Shown: positions 52,610 to 61,957 of the stretch, in pieces
How the letters are laid out: every line of letters starts with the position of its first letter
How positions within the stretch are numbered: position 1 is the stretch's first letter
Assembly (NCBI RefSeq): GCF_042646125.1
Contig: NZ_JBHRSW010000007.1
Span: 62,001-126,000, forward strand
Source of the DNA: Glaciecola flavus
Lineage (GTDB): Bacteria > Pseudomonadota > Gammaproteobacteria > Enterobacterales > Alteromonadaceae
Direction: 5' to 3'
Length of the DNA: 64,000 nt
Translations under genes and position numbers: made by a program
Notes under the pieces: model-generated
Seen by the model: the letters and a program-made list of their open reading frames with translations, nothing else
Told to the model about the DNA's origin: nothing
Databases searched by the model: none

Positions 52610-53569
52610 ATGGACTATTTTGATGAATTTGGTGAACTAGGTTTGGGGAGTCGCTTGAAAAGGCTTAGTGATAGATTAATGACCGATGCTAACGCGGTCT
52701 ATCAAGCCTTTGACTTACCTATCCAACCTAAGTGGTTTAGTTTGTTGTCACTGTTGCGTGATAAAAAACGCGTATCCGTTGTACAGGCGTCCGAATTACT
52801 TGGTCTGTCACAGCCTGCACTTAGTCAATTTTGCAAACAATTGCTTGAAGTGCAGCTGATTGAACTTGTCCCAGAGACAAAGGACGCTCGTAAAAAAATA
52901 ATGCAATTGAGTAGCAAGGGTTTTGTTGCTTTAGAAAATGTGCAAATGGTCTGGGGTGCCGTGGAAAAAGCCGCTGTTGATTTGAGTCGTGAAGAGGGGA
53001 ACGATTTTTACCAAGCTGTTCGAAGTTTCGAAAATTCTTTGAAAAACAAAAGCTTACTAACGCGCACAAAATCATACTTATCGTCTATTGATTCCGAAGC
53101 TTTGCATTTTTTACCCTTTGAGCAGGACTTAGCCCCGTATTTTGAAGTGATAAATATTGAATGGGTCGAACAAATGTTTGAGTTGGAGGAGATTGACAAA
53201 AAAGTATTGAGTCAACCCTATGATTATATTGTCCGCCCTGGGGGAGAGATTTGGTTTGCAAAGCATGCTTTGCATGGCATCGTCGGAACCTGTGCGCTAT
53301 TAAAAACGGCTGAAGGAGAGTTTGAATTAACTAAGATGGGCGTATTGAGCGCTATGCGCGGCCACAGAATAGGGGAGCGCTTATTGCAACATGTAATTGC
53401 TCAAGCCGAGCAAATGAAGGTTAATAAACTTTACCTGCTCACCAACAAAAAATGTGAAGCGGCTATTCACCTATACGAGAAGTTAGGTTTTGAGCATAGT
53501 CAGGATATCATGCGCCAGTATGGCGGCCACTACAAAAGATGTGATGTGGCAATGTTGTATACAGGTTAA
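52610..53569 (+). CDS. MarR-GNAT fusion (regulator/acetyltransferase)
   Basis: A 319-residue two-domain protein. Residues about 20-140 form a MarR winged helix (SVVQASELLGLSQPALSQFC, with ARKKIMQLSSKGFVAL as wing), and residues about 165-318 form a GNAT acetyltransferase with motif A in GVLSAMRGHRIGERLLQHV and a late AAIHLYEKLGF. Such fusions are known but uncommon. The TTG/ATG pair leaves the start ambiguous; the ATG at 52610 follows AAGGGCAG. It follows the RND operon and may regulate it or acetylate pump substrates (inference). Confidence 0.88.
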   Translation: MDYFDEFGELGLGSRLKRLSDRLMTDANAVYQAFDLPIQPKWFSLLSLLRDKKRVSVVQASELLGLSQPALSQFCKQLLEVQLIELVPETKDARKKIMQLSSKGFVALENVQMVWGAVEKAAVDLSREEGNDFYQAVRSFENSLKNKSLLTRTKSYLSSIDSEALHFLPFEQDLAPYFEVINIEWVEQMFELEEIDKKVLSQPYDYIVRPGGEIWFAKHALHGIVGTCALLKTAEGEFELTKMGVLSAMRGHRIGERLLQHVIAQAEQMKVNKLYLLTNKKCEAAIHLYEKLGFEHSQDIMRQYGGHYKRCDVAMLYTG

Positions 53570-53632
53570 TGAATCGAGTTTCGGTATGAAAACTAAAAGA
53601 GAGCATAGCCAAAAAAAGGTTCGCACATCATT

Positions 53633-53654
53633 TGACTAAGGTCGTCCTAAGTCA
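53633..53654 (+). terminator. Weak stem-loop after the MarR-GNAT gene
   Basis: TGACTAAGG (53633-53641) and CCTAAGTCA (53646-53654) pair with one mismatch over a four-base loop. No T-run follows, so a terminator role is uncertain. Confidence 0.35.
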
Positions 53655-53697
53655 TTAATATTGCGCTGAAACCGCTAAAAAATTATAAGGATATTCT

Positions 53698-54876
53698 ATG
53701 CTGCCTATGAACTTGGCAAAATGCTTTATTTTACTTTTTTCATTTATTGCTTTTTCCTCTAGCTGCAATGAGTTAAAAAAAATAGAGGTTACAGCTACCA
53801 ATAACTTTCAGTCTTCCACCTTTGCACATCCTAAGGGACTAGAGACGACCCAAAACCCAAAACTTAGCGCGTATGTGTTTGAACGCGCAAAATTTCAAAA
53901 CTTATCTGATCCGCAACTATTTATTCAAGTTATGGATTGGGTTGCAAGTCAATGGCAACATGACGGCTTTAATCAAGCCCCTCATGGGATGAGTTCTTTG
54001 GAAATACTTAAAAACGTGCACGAACGCGGTGAGCGTTATCGCTGTGTTGAGTATGGCAAAGTGATGGCTGACATCCTCTCTGCAATGGGGCATTACTCGA
54101 GAACGGTCGGTCTGCAATCAAGCGATGTTGCATATGGTGGCTGGGGGAAAGGGCATGTGGCGGCAGAAGTATGGTCTAATAGTTTGAATAAGTGGGTCTT
54201 TTTTGACCCTCAATTCAGTATTTACGCAATGAATGAAGGCGAGTATTTGAATATTTACGACATTCATTTACTGAAAGCCAAAGGAAAGTTGGAGCAAATT
54301 GATTTTATTACCACTTCCAAATATGCCAGTGCAAACAATCTTGATCATGCTGTGGCCGCGAAAGAATACAAATTATTTTTGAGTAATTATCTAGGGTTTC
54401 ACGTATCAAGTGTTTTCATAAATGGGGAATATCAAAATCTTTACTTGATGATGGAGTCCAAGGCTCCAGCTTTGACATTTCAAGGAATGGGAAGAACAAC
54501 GCAGTCATTATTTACTGACTCTTTCGACATTGCTTATCCAAAACTGAATCAGGTGGTTGTTTCTTTATCAGCTTTACCAAACGAAAATTCAAATGTTCAA
54601 CAGATATTTAAAGAGTATGGGATTAAGACAGAGGAGCAATATATTGACAATATGTGGAGATTTGCCGCAAAAGGCGAGATTGCTATGAGCTTTAATACCA
54701 ATATGAAAAATTTTAAAAGCTATCAAGTTAAGATTGGCAATGGTATTTGGGAACAAATTGATGGAGAGGAATTTTTATGGAACCTCTCTTTGGGAGAAAA
54801 CGTATTTCAAGTGCGAAGCATGTCTACTAGTAATGTATATGGTCCGACTACATTTATTGAAATAATGTATTACTAA
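53698..54876 (+). CDS. Exported transglutaminase-like protein
   Basis: A 392-residue protein with a signal peptide or weak lipoprotein signal (hydrophobic residues 9-20, SSSC at 20-23). The transglutaminase/protease-like triad is assignable: Cys116 in RYRCVEYGKV, His153 in KGHVAAEVW and Asp170 in WVFFDPQ. The C-terminal 150 residues are a beta-rich region of unknown type (FQVRSMSTSNVYGPTTFIEI). Relatives act as cysteine peptidases or on peptide crosslinks; the target is unknown. GGATAT lies before the ATG. It stands alone between hairpins. Confidence 0.7.
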   Translation: MLPMNLAKCFILLFSFIAFSSSCNELKKIEVTATNNFQSSTFAHPKGLETTQNPKLSAYVFERAKFQNLSDPQLFIQVMDWVASQWQHDGFNQAPHGMSSLEILKNVHERGERYRCVEYGKVMADILSAMGHYSRTVGLQSSDVAYGGWGKGHVAAEVWSNSLNKWVFFDPQFSIYAMNEGEYLNIYDIHLLKAKGKLEQIDFITTSKYASANNLDHAVAAKEYKLFLSNYLGFHVSSVFINGEYQNLYLMMESKAPALTFQGMGRTTQSLFTDSFDIAYPKLNQVVVSLSALPNENSNVQQIFKEYGIKTEEQYIDNMWRFAAKGEIAMSFNTNMKNFKSYQVKIGNGIWEQIDGEEFLWNLSLGENVFQVRSMSTSNVYGPTTFIEIMYY

Positions 54877-54927
54877 CCTTATCAAGGTCTGGCGGCATAC
54901 TTGGTTAGGCGCATTAAAGTTTTATAA

Positions 54928-54959
54928 CACAACTGGCAGAGATAAACTCTGCCATTGTG
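54928..54959. terminator. Strong hairpin after the transglutaminase-like gene
   Basis: CACAA plus TGGCAGAG (54928-54941) pairs with CTCTGCCA plus TTGTG (54947-54959), a 13-bp stem with one bulged C and loop ATAAA. It sits between the convergent 53698 gene and the DUF3718 gene and probably ends both transcripts, although the T-tract is poor. Confidence 0.55.
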
Positions 54960-55002
54960 GTTGGAGTTTTCTGAAAAACTAGCAGGATTGATAGCGCCGA
55001 AC

Positions 55003-55332
55003 TTAAGTTTTGCGACGAATGTAGTTGTAAACGTCAGCTGAGTTGTTTTCTAAAGCAAAAGTCAATAAGTCCGTTTCATTGCACTTAACTCCTCGTTCAG
55101 CAGAGATAGCTGCCCGCAATATGGCTCTGCGGTAGACATTGTGTGATATTTTCTGCGCTTTTTGTCTAATTGCTTGTCGCAACATATCAGTGTCGTTTGT
55201 CGCTGCGGCTTTACAAAACTTGTAATATTCGACATCACCGGTGAAAGTAAATTCTTCATACGATACGGTTTTTGTGTGTGCTAGTGCACTTGTACTTAGA
55301 GCAGTTAAGACAACAAAAAGTAAAGTTTTCAT
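55003..55332 (-). CDS. DUF3718-like exported protein
   Basis: A 109-residue secreted or periplasmic protein with a clear signal peptide (MKTLLFVVLTALSTSALA). The mature part holds two cysteines, in YKFCKAAATND and VKCNETDLLTFAL, that probably form a disulfide. The layout FCKA...KCN...LLTFALENN is that of DUF3718, a small family largely from Alteromonadales and Vibrio relatives. Function is unknown. It is divergent from the dinB region. Confidence 0.65.
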   Translation of the reverse strand: MKTLLFVVLTALSTSALAHTKTVSYEEFTFTGDVEYYKFCKAAATNDTDMLRQAIRQKAQKISHNVYRRAILRAAISAERGVKCNETDLLTFALENNSADVYNYIRRKT

Positions 55333-55541
55333 AGTTCATCCACTTGTTGATTAAATCAATGTTTAATATGGCTCGTAACATCATATGGATTTACTTTTCT
55401 GCTTAAATAATGAACGAATTAACTTGCTGATGATTGTCGAAATTAACGAACTGTTAATATTTATCATGAGCTTACGTAAGAAAAAGCTGTCAGTTCTCAG
55501 CAAGCGCAACTATAAAGTCGGATCTGTAATAAATGGTTATG

Positions 55542-55557
55542 CTGTATTAATATACAA
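55542..55557 (+). promoter_or_regulatory. Probable LexA (SOS) box upstream of dinB
   Basis: CTGT-ATTAATAT-ACAA at 55542-55557 matches the LexA consensus CTGT-N8-ACAG at all but the last base, with an AT-rich centre as in strong boxes. It stands 55 bases before the dinB ATG, as expected for an SOS-regulated polymerase gene. Confidence 0.65.
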
Positions 55558-55612
55558 GTATATTTAGTTGGCTTCTCAATGTGGTGCACACCCAAACCGA
55601 CAGACCCTAAAA

Positions 55613-56674
55613 ATGAAAAAGTTTATACACATAGATATGGACGCATTTTACGTTTCTGTGGAAATACGCGACAGGCCAGAATTGGCATCACTTCCCGTTG
55701 CTGTTGGAGGGCGTTCGCGTCAGAGGGGCGTACTGTCTACCTGCAACTATATTGCTCGAAAATATGGTGTGCATTCTGCCATGCCGACTGCAATTGCGAT
55801 AAGAAAATGTCCTGACTTGGTGGTTTTGCCAGGAAGAATGTCAATTTATAAAGAAATCAGTGGGCAAATTAGGCAAATTTTTGCGCGTTATACGCCTTTA
55901 ATTGAACCATTGTCTCTAGATGAAGCGTACTTAGACGTCACTGATTCAGAAGCATGCAATGGTTCAGCAACCCTTATTGCCAAGGAAATTAGACAAGCAA
56001 TATATGAAGAGCTTCAGTTGACTGCGTCTGCTGGTATCGCGCCTTTGAAGTTTGTCGCGAAGATTGCATCAGATTTAAATAAACCAAATGGGCAGTTTTT
56101 GGTCAAGCCTGAAGAAATGGATACGTTTTTGATGGATCTGCCTTTACAGAAAATCCCAGGCGTGGGGAAGGTCAGCTTTGAAAAACTCGCTGCGCTTGGA
56201 TGGACGCATGGACGTCACATTCGAAATTTAGCTAAGCATAAGGTAGTAGAGCAGTTTGGTAAATTTGGTTTGTCGCTTTGGAGTAAGTGCAATGGTATCG
56301 ACAATCGCAAGGTACAAGTGTCCAGAGTCAGAAAATCGGTGGGTGTAGAGCATACTTTTTCCGCGAACTTGAAGCATTGTGATCAACTTTACCAATACTT
56401 AATAAACAAGTTGTTACCTGAGTTAAAACAACGTGGTCGTGCTTATATTGACGCTTGCAGAGTAGATAAGGTCGGTGTCAAAATAAAATTTGAGGACTTT
56501 GTCCAAACAACAAAAGAGCAAAAACATCAAAACCTTGATGAAGAGGTTTTCAAGGCGCTATTGCATGAAGCTTTTTTAAGAGGAAAGGGTAAGTCTGTTC
56601 GACTTTTAGGCATACACATTGGTGTTGCTGAAAAGAACGACGAATCAACACAGCTCTCACTCACTTTAGAATGA
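55613..56674 (+). CDS. dinB: DNA polymerase IV
   Basis: A 353-residue Y-family polymerase for translesion synthesis. The metal-binding motifs are IHIDMDAFYVSVE near the start and PLSLDEAYLDV near residue 100; VGVKIKFEDF and the helix-hairpin-helix IPGVGKV lie further on. The C-terminus ends in QLSLTLE, a clamp-binding motif of the QLxLxL type for the beta sliding clamp. The ATG at 55613 is preferred to an upstream TTG. A LexA box stands upstream. Length is typical. Confidence 0.95.
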   Translation: MKKFIHIDMDAFYVSVEIRDRPELASLPVAVGGRSRQRGVLSTCNYIARKYGVHSAMPTAIAIRKCPDLVVLPGRMSIYKEISGQIRQIFARYTPLIEPLSLDEAYLDVTDSEACNGSATLIAKEIRQAIYEELQLTASAGIAPLKFVAKIASDLNKPNGQFLVKPEEMDTFLMDLPLQKIPGVGKVSFEKLAALGWTHGRHIRNLAKHKVVEQFGKFGLSLWSKCNGIDNRKVQVSRVRKSVGVEHTFSANLKHCDQLYQYLINKLLPELKQRGRAYIDACRVDKVGVKIKFEDFVQTTKEQKHQNLDEEVFKALLHEAFLRGKGKSVRLLGIHIGVAEKNDESTQLSLTLE

Positions 56675-56740
56675 GGATTGTTTAATCCTCTATATTTTTG
56701 TGGGCGCATATAAGCTCACGTTACGACAGAAGGAATATAA

Positions 56741-57589
56741 ATGAAAAACTGGTTGGTATTGTTGGTAGTAATCTTCGCAAGTTTACCTTGTACAGCGCGA
56801 AATAGATTCGCAGAAGTAAAAATAGAAACGATTCCTGTTGCTGAATCGGTCTACATGTTAGTGGGAGCAGGTGGAAACATTGGTGTATCTGCAGGAGATG
56901 ATGGTGTGTTAATTGTTGATGACCAGTTCGCCCCATTGGCAGAAAAAATAGATAGAGCTTTACAGGCTCTCAGTGGTTCGCCTACCAAGTATGTCATCAA
57001 TACGCACTATCATGGTGACCACACTGGCTCAAACGAGTTTTTTCAAAAGAAAAAAGGAGCAACAGTCTTTGCTCATGATAATGTGCGAATTCGGCTTGCA
57101 TCAAATGAAAAAATTAGTGTTGGGGCGCTACCTGTAGTGACTTATGAAGATGGCATAAAATTTCATTTAAACGGCGATACTATCCATGTTATTCATTTAG
57201 AAAAAGGACATACTGATGGAGACAGTGTTGTTTGGTTTGAAAAGTCGAATGTACTGCATACTGGCGATTTGTTTTTTGCTGGTCTCTTCCCCTACATTGA
57301 CCTAGGAGCCGGTGGAGACGTGAAAGGTTACATCGAGTCAGTTGAGACCTTGCTGTCGCGTATTTCTGAAGATACTAAAATCATTCCTGGTCATGGTCCT
57401 TTGTCTACCAAACAAGACTTGAAAATATTCGTCGAAATGATCAAAGAAACGTACGCCTACGTGCAAAAATTAAAACAAGAAGGTATGTCTGAAGACAAAA
57501 TTATAGAAAAAGGTTTGGATGCAAAGTGGAATTCATGGACGTGGAACTTTATTAACGAAGCGCGTTGGATAAAAACCTTATACCAATAA
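56741..57589 (+). CDS. Exported metallo-beta-lactamase-fold hydrolase
   Basis: A 282-residue MBL-fold protein with a signal peptide (residues 1-19, ending PCTA). The zinc site is His89-x-His91-x-Asp93-His94 (THYHGDH), with later His in EKGHTDGD, Asp in LHTGDLFF and His in IIPGHGP. The sequence belongs to the large group of periplasmic MBL proteins, not to a characterised carbapenemase subclass; activity on beta-lactams, lactones or other esters cannot be told. AAGGA stands just before the ATG. It converges on the dehydratase gene. Confidence 0.85.
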   Translation: MKNWLVLLVVIFASLPCTARNRFAEVKIETIPVAESVYMLVGAGGNIGVSAGDDGVLIVDDQFAPLAEKIDRALQALSGSPTKYVINTHYHGDHTGSNEFFQKKKGATVFAHDNVRIRLASNEKISVGALPVVTYEDGIKFHLNGDTIHVIHLEKGHTDGDSVVWFEKSNVLHTGDLFFAGLFPYIDLGAGGDVKGYIESVETLLSRISEDTKIIPGHGPLSTKQDLKIFVEMIKETYAYVQKLKQEGMSEDKIIEKGLDAKWNSWTWNFINEARWIKTLYQ

Positions 57590-57695
57590 CTTGGGCAATC
57601 ATTGCTTAGATTCGGTCTGAACGCTTGAACCGTGCTGACGATACGCTGGATTAGTGCGCCAACAAAGGCTTTATGTCTTTGTTGATACTGCCAGA

Positions 57696-58685
57696 TCAAA
57701 GACTGGGCAAATCGCTTAAGTAGTCATCTTGCCAGATCATTTGCATGGACTGGGCACTGATGTTTCCGCCACTGAGTATGACCAGAACGCGCTTTCGAGA
57801 TGTTTGTTTAGCCAGCCAACTTGTGACGGCTGCCATACTCATAGCACATGTAGGTTCAACGTGTACTTTGAGTATATGGTGCAACCATTGGGTCCAGTAT
57901 TTTATTGCCTCTTCATTTACTTCATAAAAATCGTCCAAGGCTTGTAAATATGGGAAAGTTACTTCTCCGACAGCCGGAGTCGCCGCGCCGTCAGCGAGTG
58001 TTTCTGGTGCAGTGGGTAGATTCACAATCTTTCCCTGTCTCAATGAATCTGCAGCATCGTTTGCTGCTAACGGCTCTGTTCCAATCACCTGTGTATGGGG
58101 TGATAAGGAGCGGGCGGCAATTAGTGAACCACTCAATAAGCCACCTCCGCCACAAGGCGCAAATATACCGTCTATGTTGTCGAGTTCAGACAAGCTTTCG
58201 GCGATAACCGTGCCTTGACCCGCAACGACATCGGCGTCATTAAAAGGTTTGATCCAAGCACAGTGATCGGCTTGTGCAGCCTCTCTCACGGCTTCGTCAG
58301 CCAAAAGTCTATTTGAGTATAGTTTCAGTGTTGCGCCATATGCACGCGTAGCACTTGCTTTAATGGGCGATATACTCTCGCTGGCATAAATACAAGTAGG
58401 TATACCGAGTTTATTTCCGATGTAGGCCACGGCTTGAGCATGATTTCCCGACGAACTAGCAACAATCTTGTTAGGACGGTGGTTGTTTTCAAGTGCTTTC
58501 AATAAGAAGTTAGTCGCCCCTCTTAGTTTAAAAGCGCCTGTGGTTTGCATACACTCCGCTTTAAAAAAAATGTCATGCCCAAGCCATTGGTTGAGCATGG
58601 AAGAGGACAAAATGGGGGTCTTTTTTATGTAAGGTGAAATTCGCTGTTGTGCCGCAAGAATGTCTGCAAACTGTATACTGCTCAA
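57696..58685 (-). CDS. Threonine/serine dehydratase family protein
   Basis: A 329-residue fold-II PLP enzyme. The cofactor lysine is Lys53 in TGAFKLRGATNF, SSGNHAQAVA binds the substrate carboxylate, and CGGGGLLSG binds the PLP phosphate. It lacks the C-terminal ACT regulatory region of biosynthetic IlvA, so it resembles catabolic TdcB or serine racemase. It would deaminate Thr or Ser to 2-oxobutanoate or pyruvate. Its start overlaps the stop of the peptidase gene by four bases, coupling amino acid release and use (inference). Confidence 0.88.
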   Translation of the reverse strand: MSSIQFADILAAQQRISPYIKKTPILSSSMLNQWLGHDIFFKAECMQTTGAFKLRGATNFLLKALENNHRPNKIVASSSGNHAQAVAYIGNKLGIPTCIYASESISPIKASATRAYGATLKLYSNRLLADEAVREAAQADHCAWIKPFNDADVVAGQGTVIAESLSELDNIDGIFAPCGGGGLLSGSLIAARSLSPHTQVIGTEPLAANDAADSLRQGKIVNLPTAPETLADGAATPAVGEVTFPYLQALDDFYEVNEEAIKYWTQWLHHILKVHVEPTCAMSMAAVTSWLAKQTSRKRVLVILSGGNISAQSMQMIWQDDYLSDLPSL

Positions 58686-60922
58686 TGTTGTTGCCTGTTG
58701 TCCAAATGCGTATCAAAAAATCGCGTGATCGTATTGTATAGATGAGTACCCGTTTGTTTACCACGGATACTGTGTTTTTTACCTGGGTAGTCCATTGTAT
58801 GAAATGGCAAAGCCAGATCTTGAAGGTGTTTGTAAAGCATTGTGCTGTGCGTAAACAAGACATTGTCGTCAGCCATTCCATGGTATATGAGCAATTCACC
58901 TTTAAGTTGATGTGCGTATGGAAACACACTGGCGTCAGTGTACGCCTTGTCTACAATGTTTGGGTTACCCATATAACGTTCTGTGTAGTGTGTGTCATAC
59001 AGCCGCCAGTCAGTTACTGGTGCGCCTGATACCCCTGCTGTAAAATAATCGCCAGCTTTAAACATGCTCATTAGAGCCATGTAGCCACCATAACTGTGTC
59101 CGTATACGCCAATTCGGTTTGGGTCAACATAGTCTAAACTTTTTAAAAAGTTAACGCCACTGATTTGGTCGCTAACCTCAATGTCTCCCATGGCACGGTA
59201 GAGCACATCCTCAAAGGCTTTGCCTCGATAGTTGGAACCACGATTATCTATACTAAATACGACGTAGCCCTTATTTACCCAATATTGAAACAATAAACCT
59301 CGGTTGCCTGCCCAACGATTGGTAACAACTTGCGCAATAGGGCCTCCATAAACATAAACAATGACGGGGTGCTTTCCCTTTAGCTCTTTGGGTGTGTACA
59401 AACGATAGTGTAAATCTGTCGTATTATCCTGAGACCTGATCTTACCAAAACTCGGTTTTACCCATTGAGCCTGAAAATCTGCCAGTGGGTGGGTAGTGTC
59501 GATTTTGTTTTCACTTAACCAAGTTAGGCGTTTTCCTTCGCTATTGTGTAAGCTTACTTGTGGAGGGGTATTGATACTTGAACGATTGTTTACGTAGGCA
59601 GAGGCGTCCTTACTAAATGTGGGGCTGTGATAGTAGCCGGGTGTTGATAAACGAGTGATTTTTTTTGTTTGCATATTTACACTGTATATATGACGTTCAG
59701 TGACACTATCTTTGCGACCAGTAAAGTAAATAAGCTCATTTTCAAAATCAATTGCTGAGATACTGTCTACTACCCAGTCTCCAGAGGTTAGCTGCGTTAG
59801 CTGTTTTCCATTATTGTCATGTAAATACAGGTGTTTGTACCCGTCTTTTTCAGATGCCCAGATAATTTGTTGCTGCTTAGAGAAGTACAAATCATCATGT
59901 AAATTAATCCATGTTGGACTTGTTTCACTTATTAGCGTGCTTACTTGTTGGGTGTTAAGGTGATAAGCCATTAAATCGAGGCGCTTTTGATCCCTTGATT
60001 GTACCTGAAACGTTAAGGCGTTATGGTGCATCCACTTAACTCTTGCTAAGTAAATATCTTTTGTATTACTCAGTGGTACCCAACTTTTGCTCTTGTCATC
60101 TAAGTTAATCACAGCCAGTTCTATTTGCACATTGTTCGTACCTGCTTTAGGGTACTTTTGCTCAATCATTTTTATGCTGTCTGCGTAAATTTCTGAACGG
60201 GTAATGGTATCCACAGGGCTTTCATCTACCTTGGTAACGGCAAGGTGTTTTTCATCAGGTGACCACCAGTAACCGGTCATTCTTGACATCTCTTCCTGCG
60301 ATACAAATTCTGCCATGCCGTATTTAATATCACCGCCACCTTCAGTGGTGACAGCCTCTTCGACACCACTTTCAATATGCGTGACATAAAGATTTTGATT
60401 GCGGATGTAGGTGATATAGTTGCCTTTCGGAGAAAAGCGTACATCAGTTTCGAACTCTGGTGTTTCTACTAGCTTTTTCGCGGCCTTGTTACCTAGTTTG
60501 TAGTAGTAAATATCGCCTGCGAGTGGGAAAACCAAGGCATCGCTTTGCGGGGACCAAGCGTAATCAAGTATCCCACTACCGTACACCCGCATCCGCTCTC
60601 TTCGGGCTTTTTCTTCGTCAGATAAGTTCTCGTTGCCGGTGTGTAAGTCATCTGCGTCGAACAAAATACGGGTTTTGCCACTTTTCAAGTGGTATTCCCA
60701 TAGGTCATAGCGTTCAAAGTCCGTGGCTTTGCCTTTGATAAAGGTGACGCGCTCGCCATCAGGAGACAATTTTAATTTACTCGGAGCAGAGCCCGAGAGG
60801 CTAGGTGATTGAAATATACGCTCAATGCTAATGGTGTCACTAGCCAATACAGAGATGCTTGTTAAAGTTTGTACTGTAATTAGTACGCTGGTGGCAATAA
60901 ATCTTAGTGTCGTTTTTGTCAT
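58682..60922 (-). CDS. Dipeptidyl peptidase IV (S9B serine peptidase)
   Basis: A 746-residue exported peptidase with signal peptide, an eight-bladed propeller (about residues 40-500) and a C-terminal alpha/beta-hydrolase. The triad is Ser610 in GHSYGGY, Asp685 in HGMADDN and His717 in KKHSIRG. The double Glu in SQEEMSRMTGYWWSPDE of the propeller binds the substrate N-terminus, marking DPP IV activity that releases X-Pro or X-Ala dipeptides. It lies in the periplasm and feeds peptide uptake. It overlaps the dehydratase gene. Confidence 0.93.
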   Translation of the reverse strand: MTKTTLRFIATSVLITVQTLTSISVLASDTISIERIFQSPSLSGSAPSKLKLSPDGERVTFIKGKATDFERYDLWEYHLKSGKTRILFDADDLHTGNENLSDEEKARRERMRVYGSGILDYAWSPQSDALVFPLAGDIYYYKLGNKAAKKLVETPEFETDVRFSPKGNYITYIRNQNLYVTHIESGVEEAVTTEGGGDIKYGMAEFVSQEEMSRMTGYWWSPDEKHLAVTKVDESPVDTITRSEIYADSIKMIEQKYPKAGTNNVQIELAVINLDDKSKSWVPLSNTKDIYLARVKWMHHNALTFQVQSRDQKRLDLMAYHLNTQQVSTLISETSPTWINLHDDLYFSKQQQIIWASEKDGYKHLYLHDNNGKQLTQLTSGDWVVDSISAIDFENELIYFTGRKDSVTERHIYSVNMQTKKITRLSTPGYYHSPTFSKDASAYVNNRSSINTPPQVSLHNSEGKRLTWLSENKIDTTHPLADFQAQWVKPSFGKIRSQDNTTDLHYRLYTPKELKGKHPVIVYVYGGPIAQVVTNRWAGNRGLLFQYWVNKGYVVFSIDNRGSNYRGKAFEDVLYRAMGDIEVSDQISGVNFLKSLDYVDPNRIGVYGHSYGGYMALMSMFKAGDYFTAGVSGAPVTDWRLYDTHYTERYMGNPNIVDKAYTDASVFPYAHQLKGELLIYHGMADDNVLFTHSTMLYKHLQDLALPFHTMDYPGKKHSIRGKQTGTHLYNTITRFFDTHLDNRQQH

Positions 60923-60985
60923 TTTTAGTATTTATAGTTATCGTTAAGATTAAGGCTAAAAAAGAGTACCATAAAGCGTGCGTAT

Positions 60986-61627
60986 ATGAATAATAAAAAA
61001 AGTGCTTTAGTACTAGGGGCGACAGGGCTTGTGGGGTGCGCCTTAGTAAATGAATTGTGTTGGGATGAACGCTATGAGAAGGTTGTTTGCCTGATACGAA
61101 GCCCTCTAGTGGCAAGTCGCTACTTTGACCCTACGGGCAAAATTGAACCACTCGTTATAAATTTCGAAAATCTGCAAGATTATCAAGGTTATTTTTCTGT
61201 TGACCATGTTTATTGTTGTTTAGGTACGACCATAAAACAAGCGGGTTCAAAATCAGCATTTCGTAAAGTCGATTTTCAACTCATCCACGTTGCCGCGCAA
61301 CTTTCTCGCGCACAGCGAGTCAAAAGCTTTGTATGGATATCCTCGGTCGGAGCAAACGCGAAGAGTCGTCATTTTTACTTACGCGTAAAAGGTGAATTAG
61401 AAAATGCGATTTTGTCTATGCCTCAGTTGAATAACCCTTCGGCAGTGAGACCGCCATTGCTGCATGATGACCGTACTTCGATTGGTCAGATAAATCGCCC
61501 TTTGGAAAGGTTTGCATCTTATGTATTGGTGGCGATAAGCCCTTTATTGATAGGGAGATTAAAAAAGTATCGACCGGTAAGAGCGATTCAGGTTGCAAGA
61601 GAAATGGTGAGGTTACAAGTTTTTTAG
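60986..61627 (+). CDS. NAD(P)-binding Rossmann-fold protein
   Basis: A 213-residue atypical short-chain dehydrogenase-like protein. LVLGATGLVGCALVNEL near the start is the NAD(P) dinucleotide loop, and CCLGTTIKQAGSKSAFRKVDF is typical of the HTATIP2/CC3-like and NmrA-related group that binds cofactor without a firm catalytic Tyr-x3-Lys. A redox-sensing or reductase role is possible; the substrate is unknown. The gene is divergent from the DPP IV gene, with 63 bases between. Confidence 0.78.
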   Translation: MNNKKSALVLGATGLVGCALVNELCWDERYEKVVCLIRSPLVASRYFDPTGKIEPLVINFENLQDYQGYFSVDHVYCCLGTTIKQAGSKSAFRKVDFQLIHVAAQLSRAQRVKSFVWISSVGANAKSRHFYLRVKGELENAILSMPQLNNPSAVRPPLLHDDRTSIGQINRPLERFASYVLVAISPLLIGRLKKYRPVRAIQVAREMVRLQVF

Positions 61628-61957
61628 CTTAGCGGCCTTTGATCTGATACGGTCTCGGCAACACTGCTTGCTACTTCTCGATAGTGCTAAGGTCTCATAA
61701 CTATCGTCATTAATTTTGCTTGGATATACAAACTGATTCTAAAGTAAATAGCAGTATTGGTGGATAAAGAGTGAGAAAGAAATTGTTGTGTTAAATAGAT
61801 AGGTAGTGTTTTCTTAAAATTTAGGTGCATAAACCAAAGTCGTGTTAAAAGCCCTTCCAAAATGGCTCAACACAGGCCGTCATGGCTTTGGCGTTTTGAT
61901 TTGTGTATCTAAAGTGACATTAGGAACATTGCCAATACTAATAACGGAGTTGTGTTT
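61628..61957. other. 330-base region without a supportable gene
   Basis: An open stretch from 61842 in a different frame overlaps the next gene and has no recognisable product; its first residues (LNTGRHGFGV) are suggestive but do not continue into a known fold. I see no repeat, RNA gene or terminator. Confidence 0.4.

Noticed and set aside
55385..55567. 60-residue open frame upstream of dinB
   Set aside because: It has no ribosome site of note, no recognisable product, and overlaps the LexA box and dinB promoter region.
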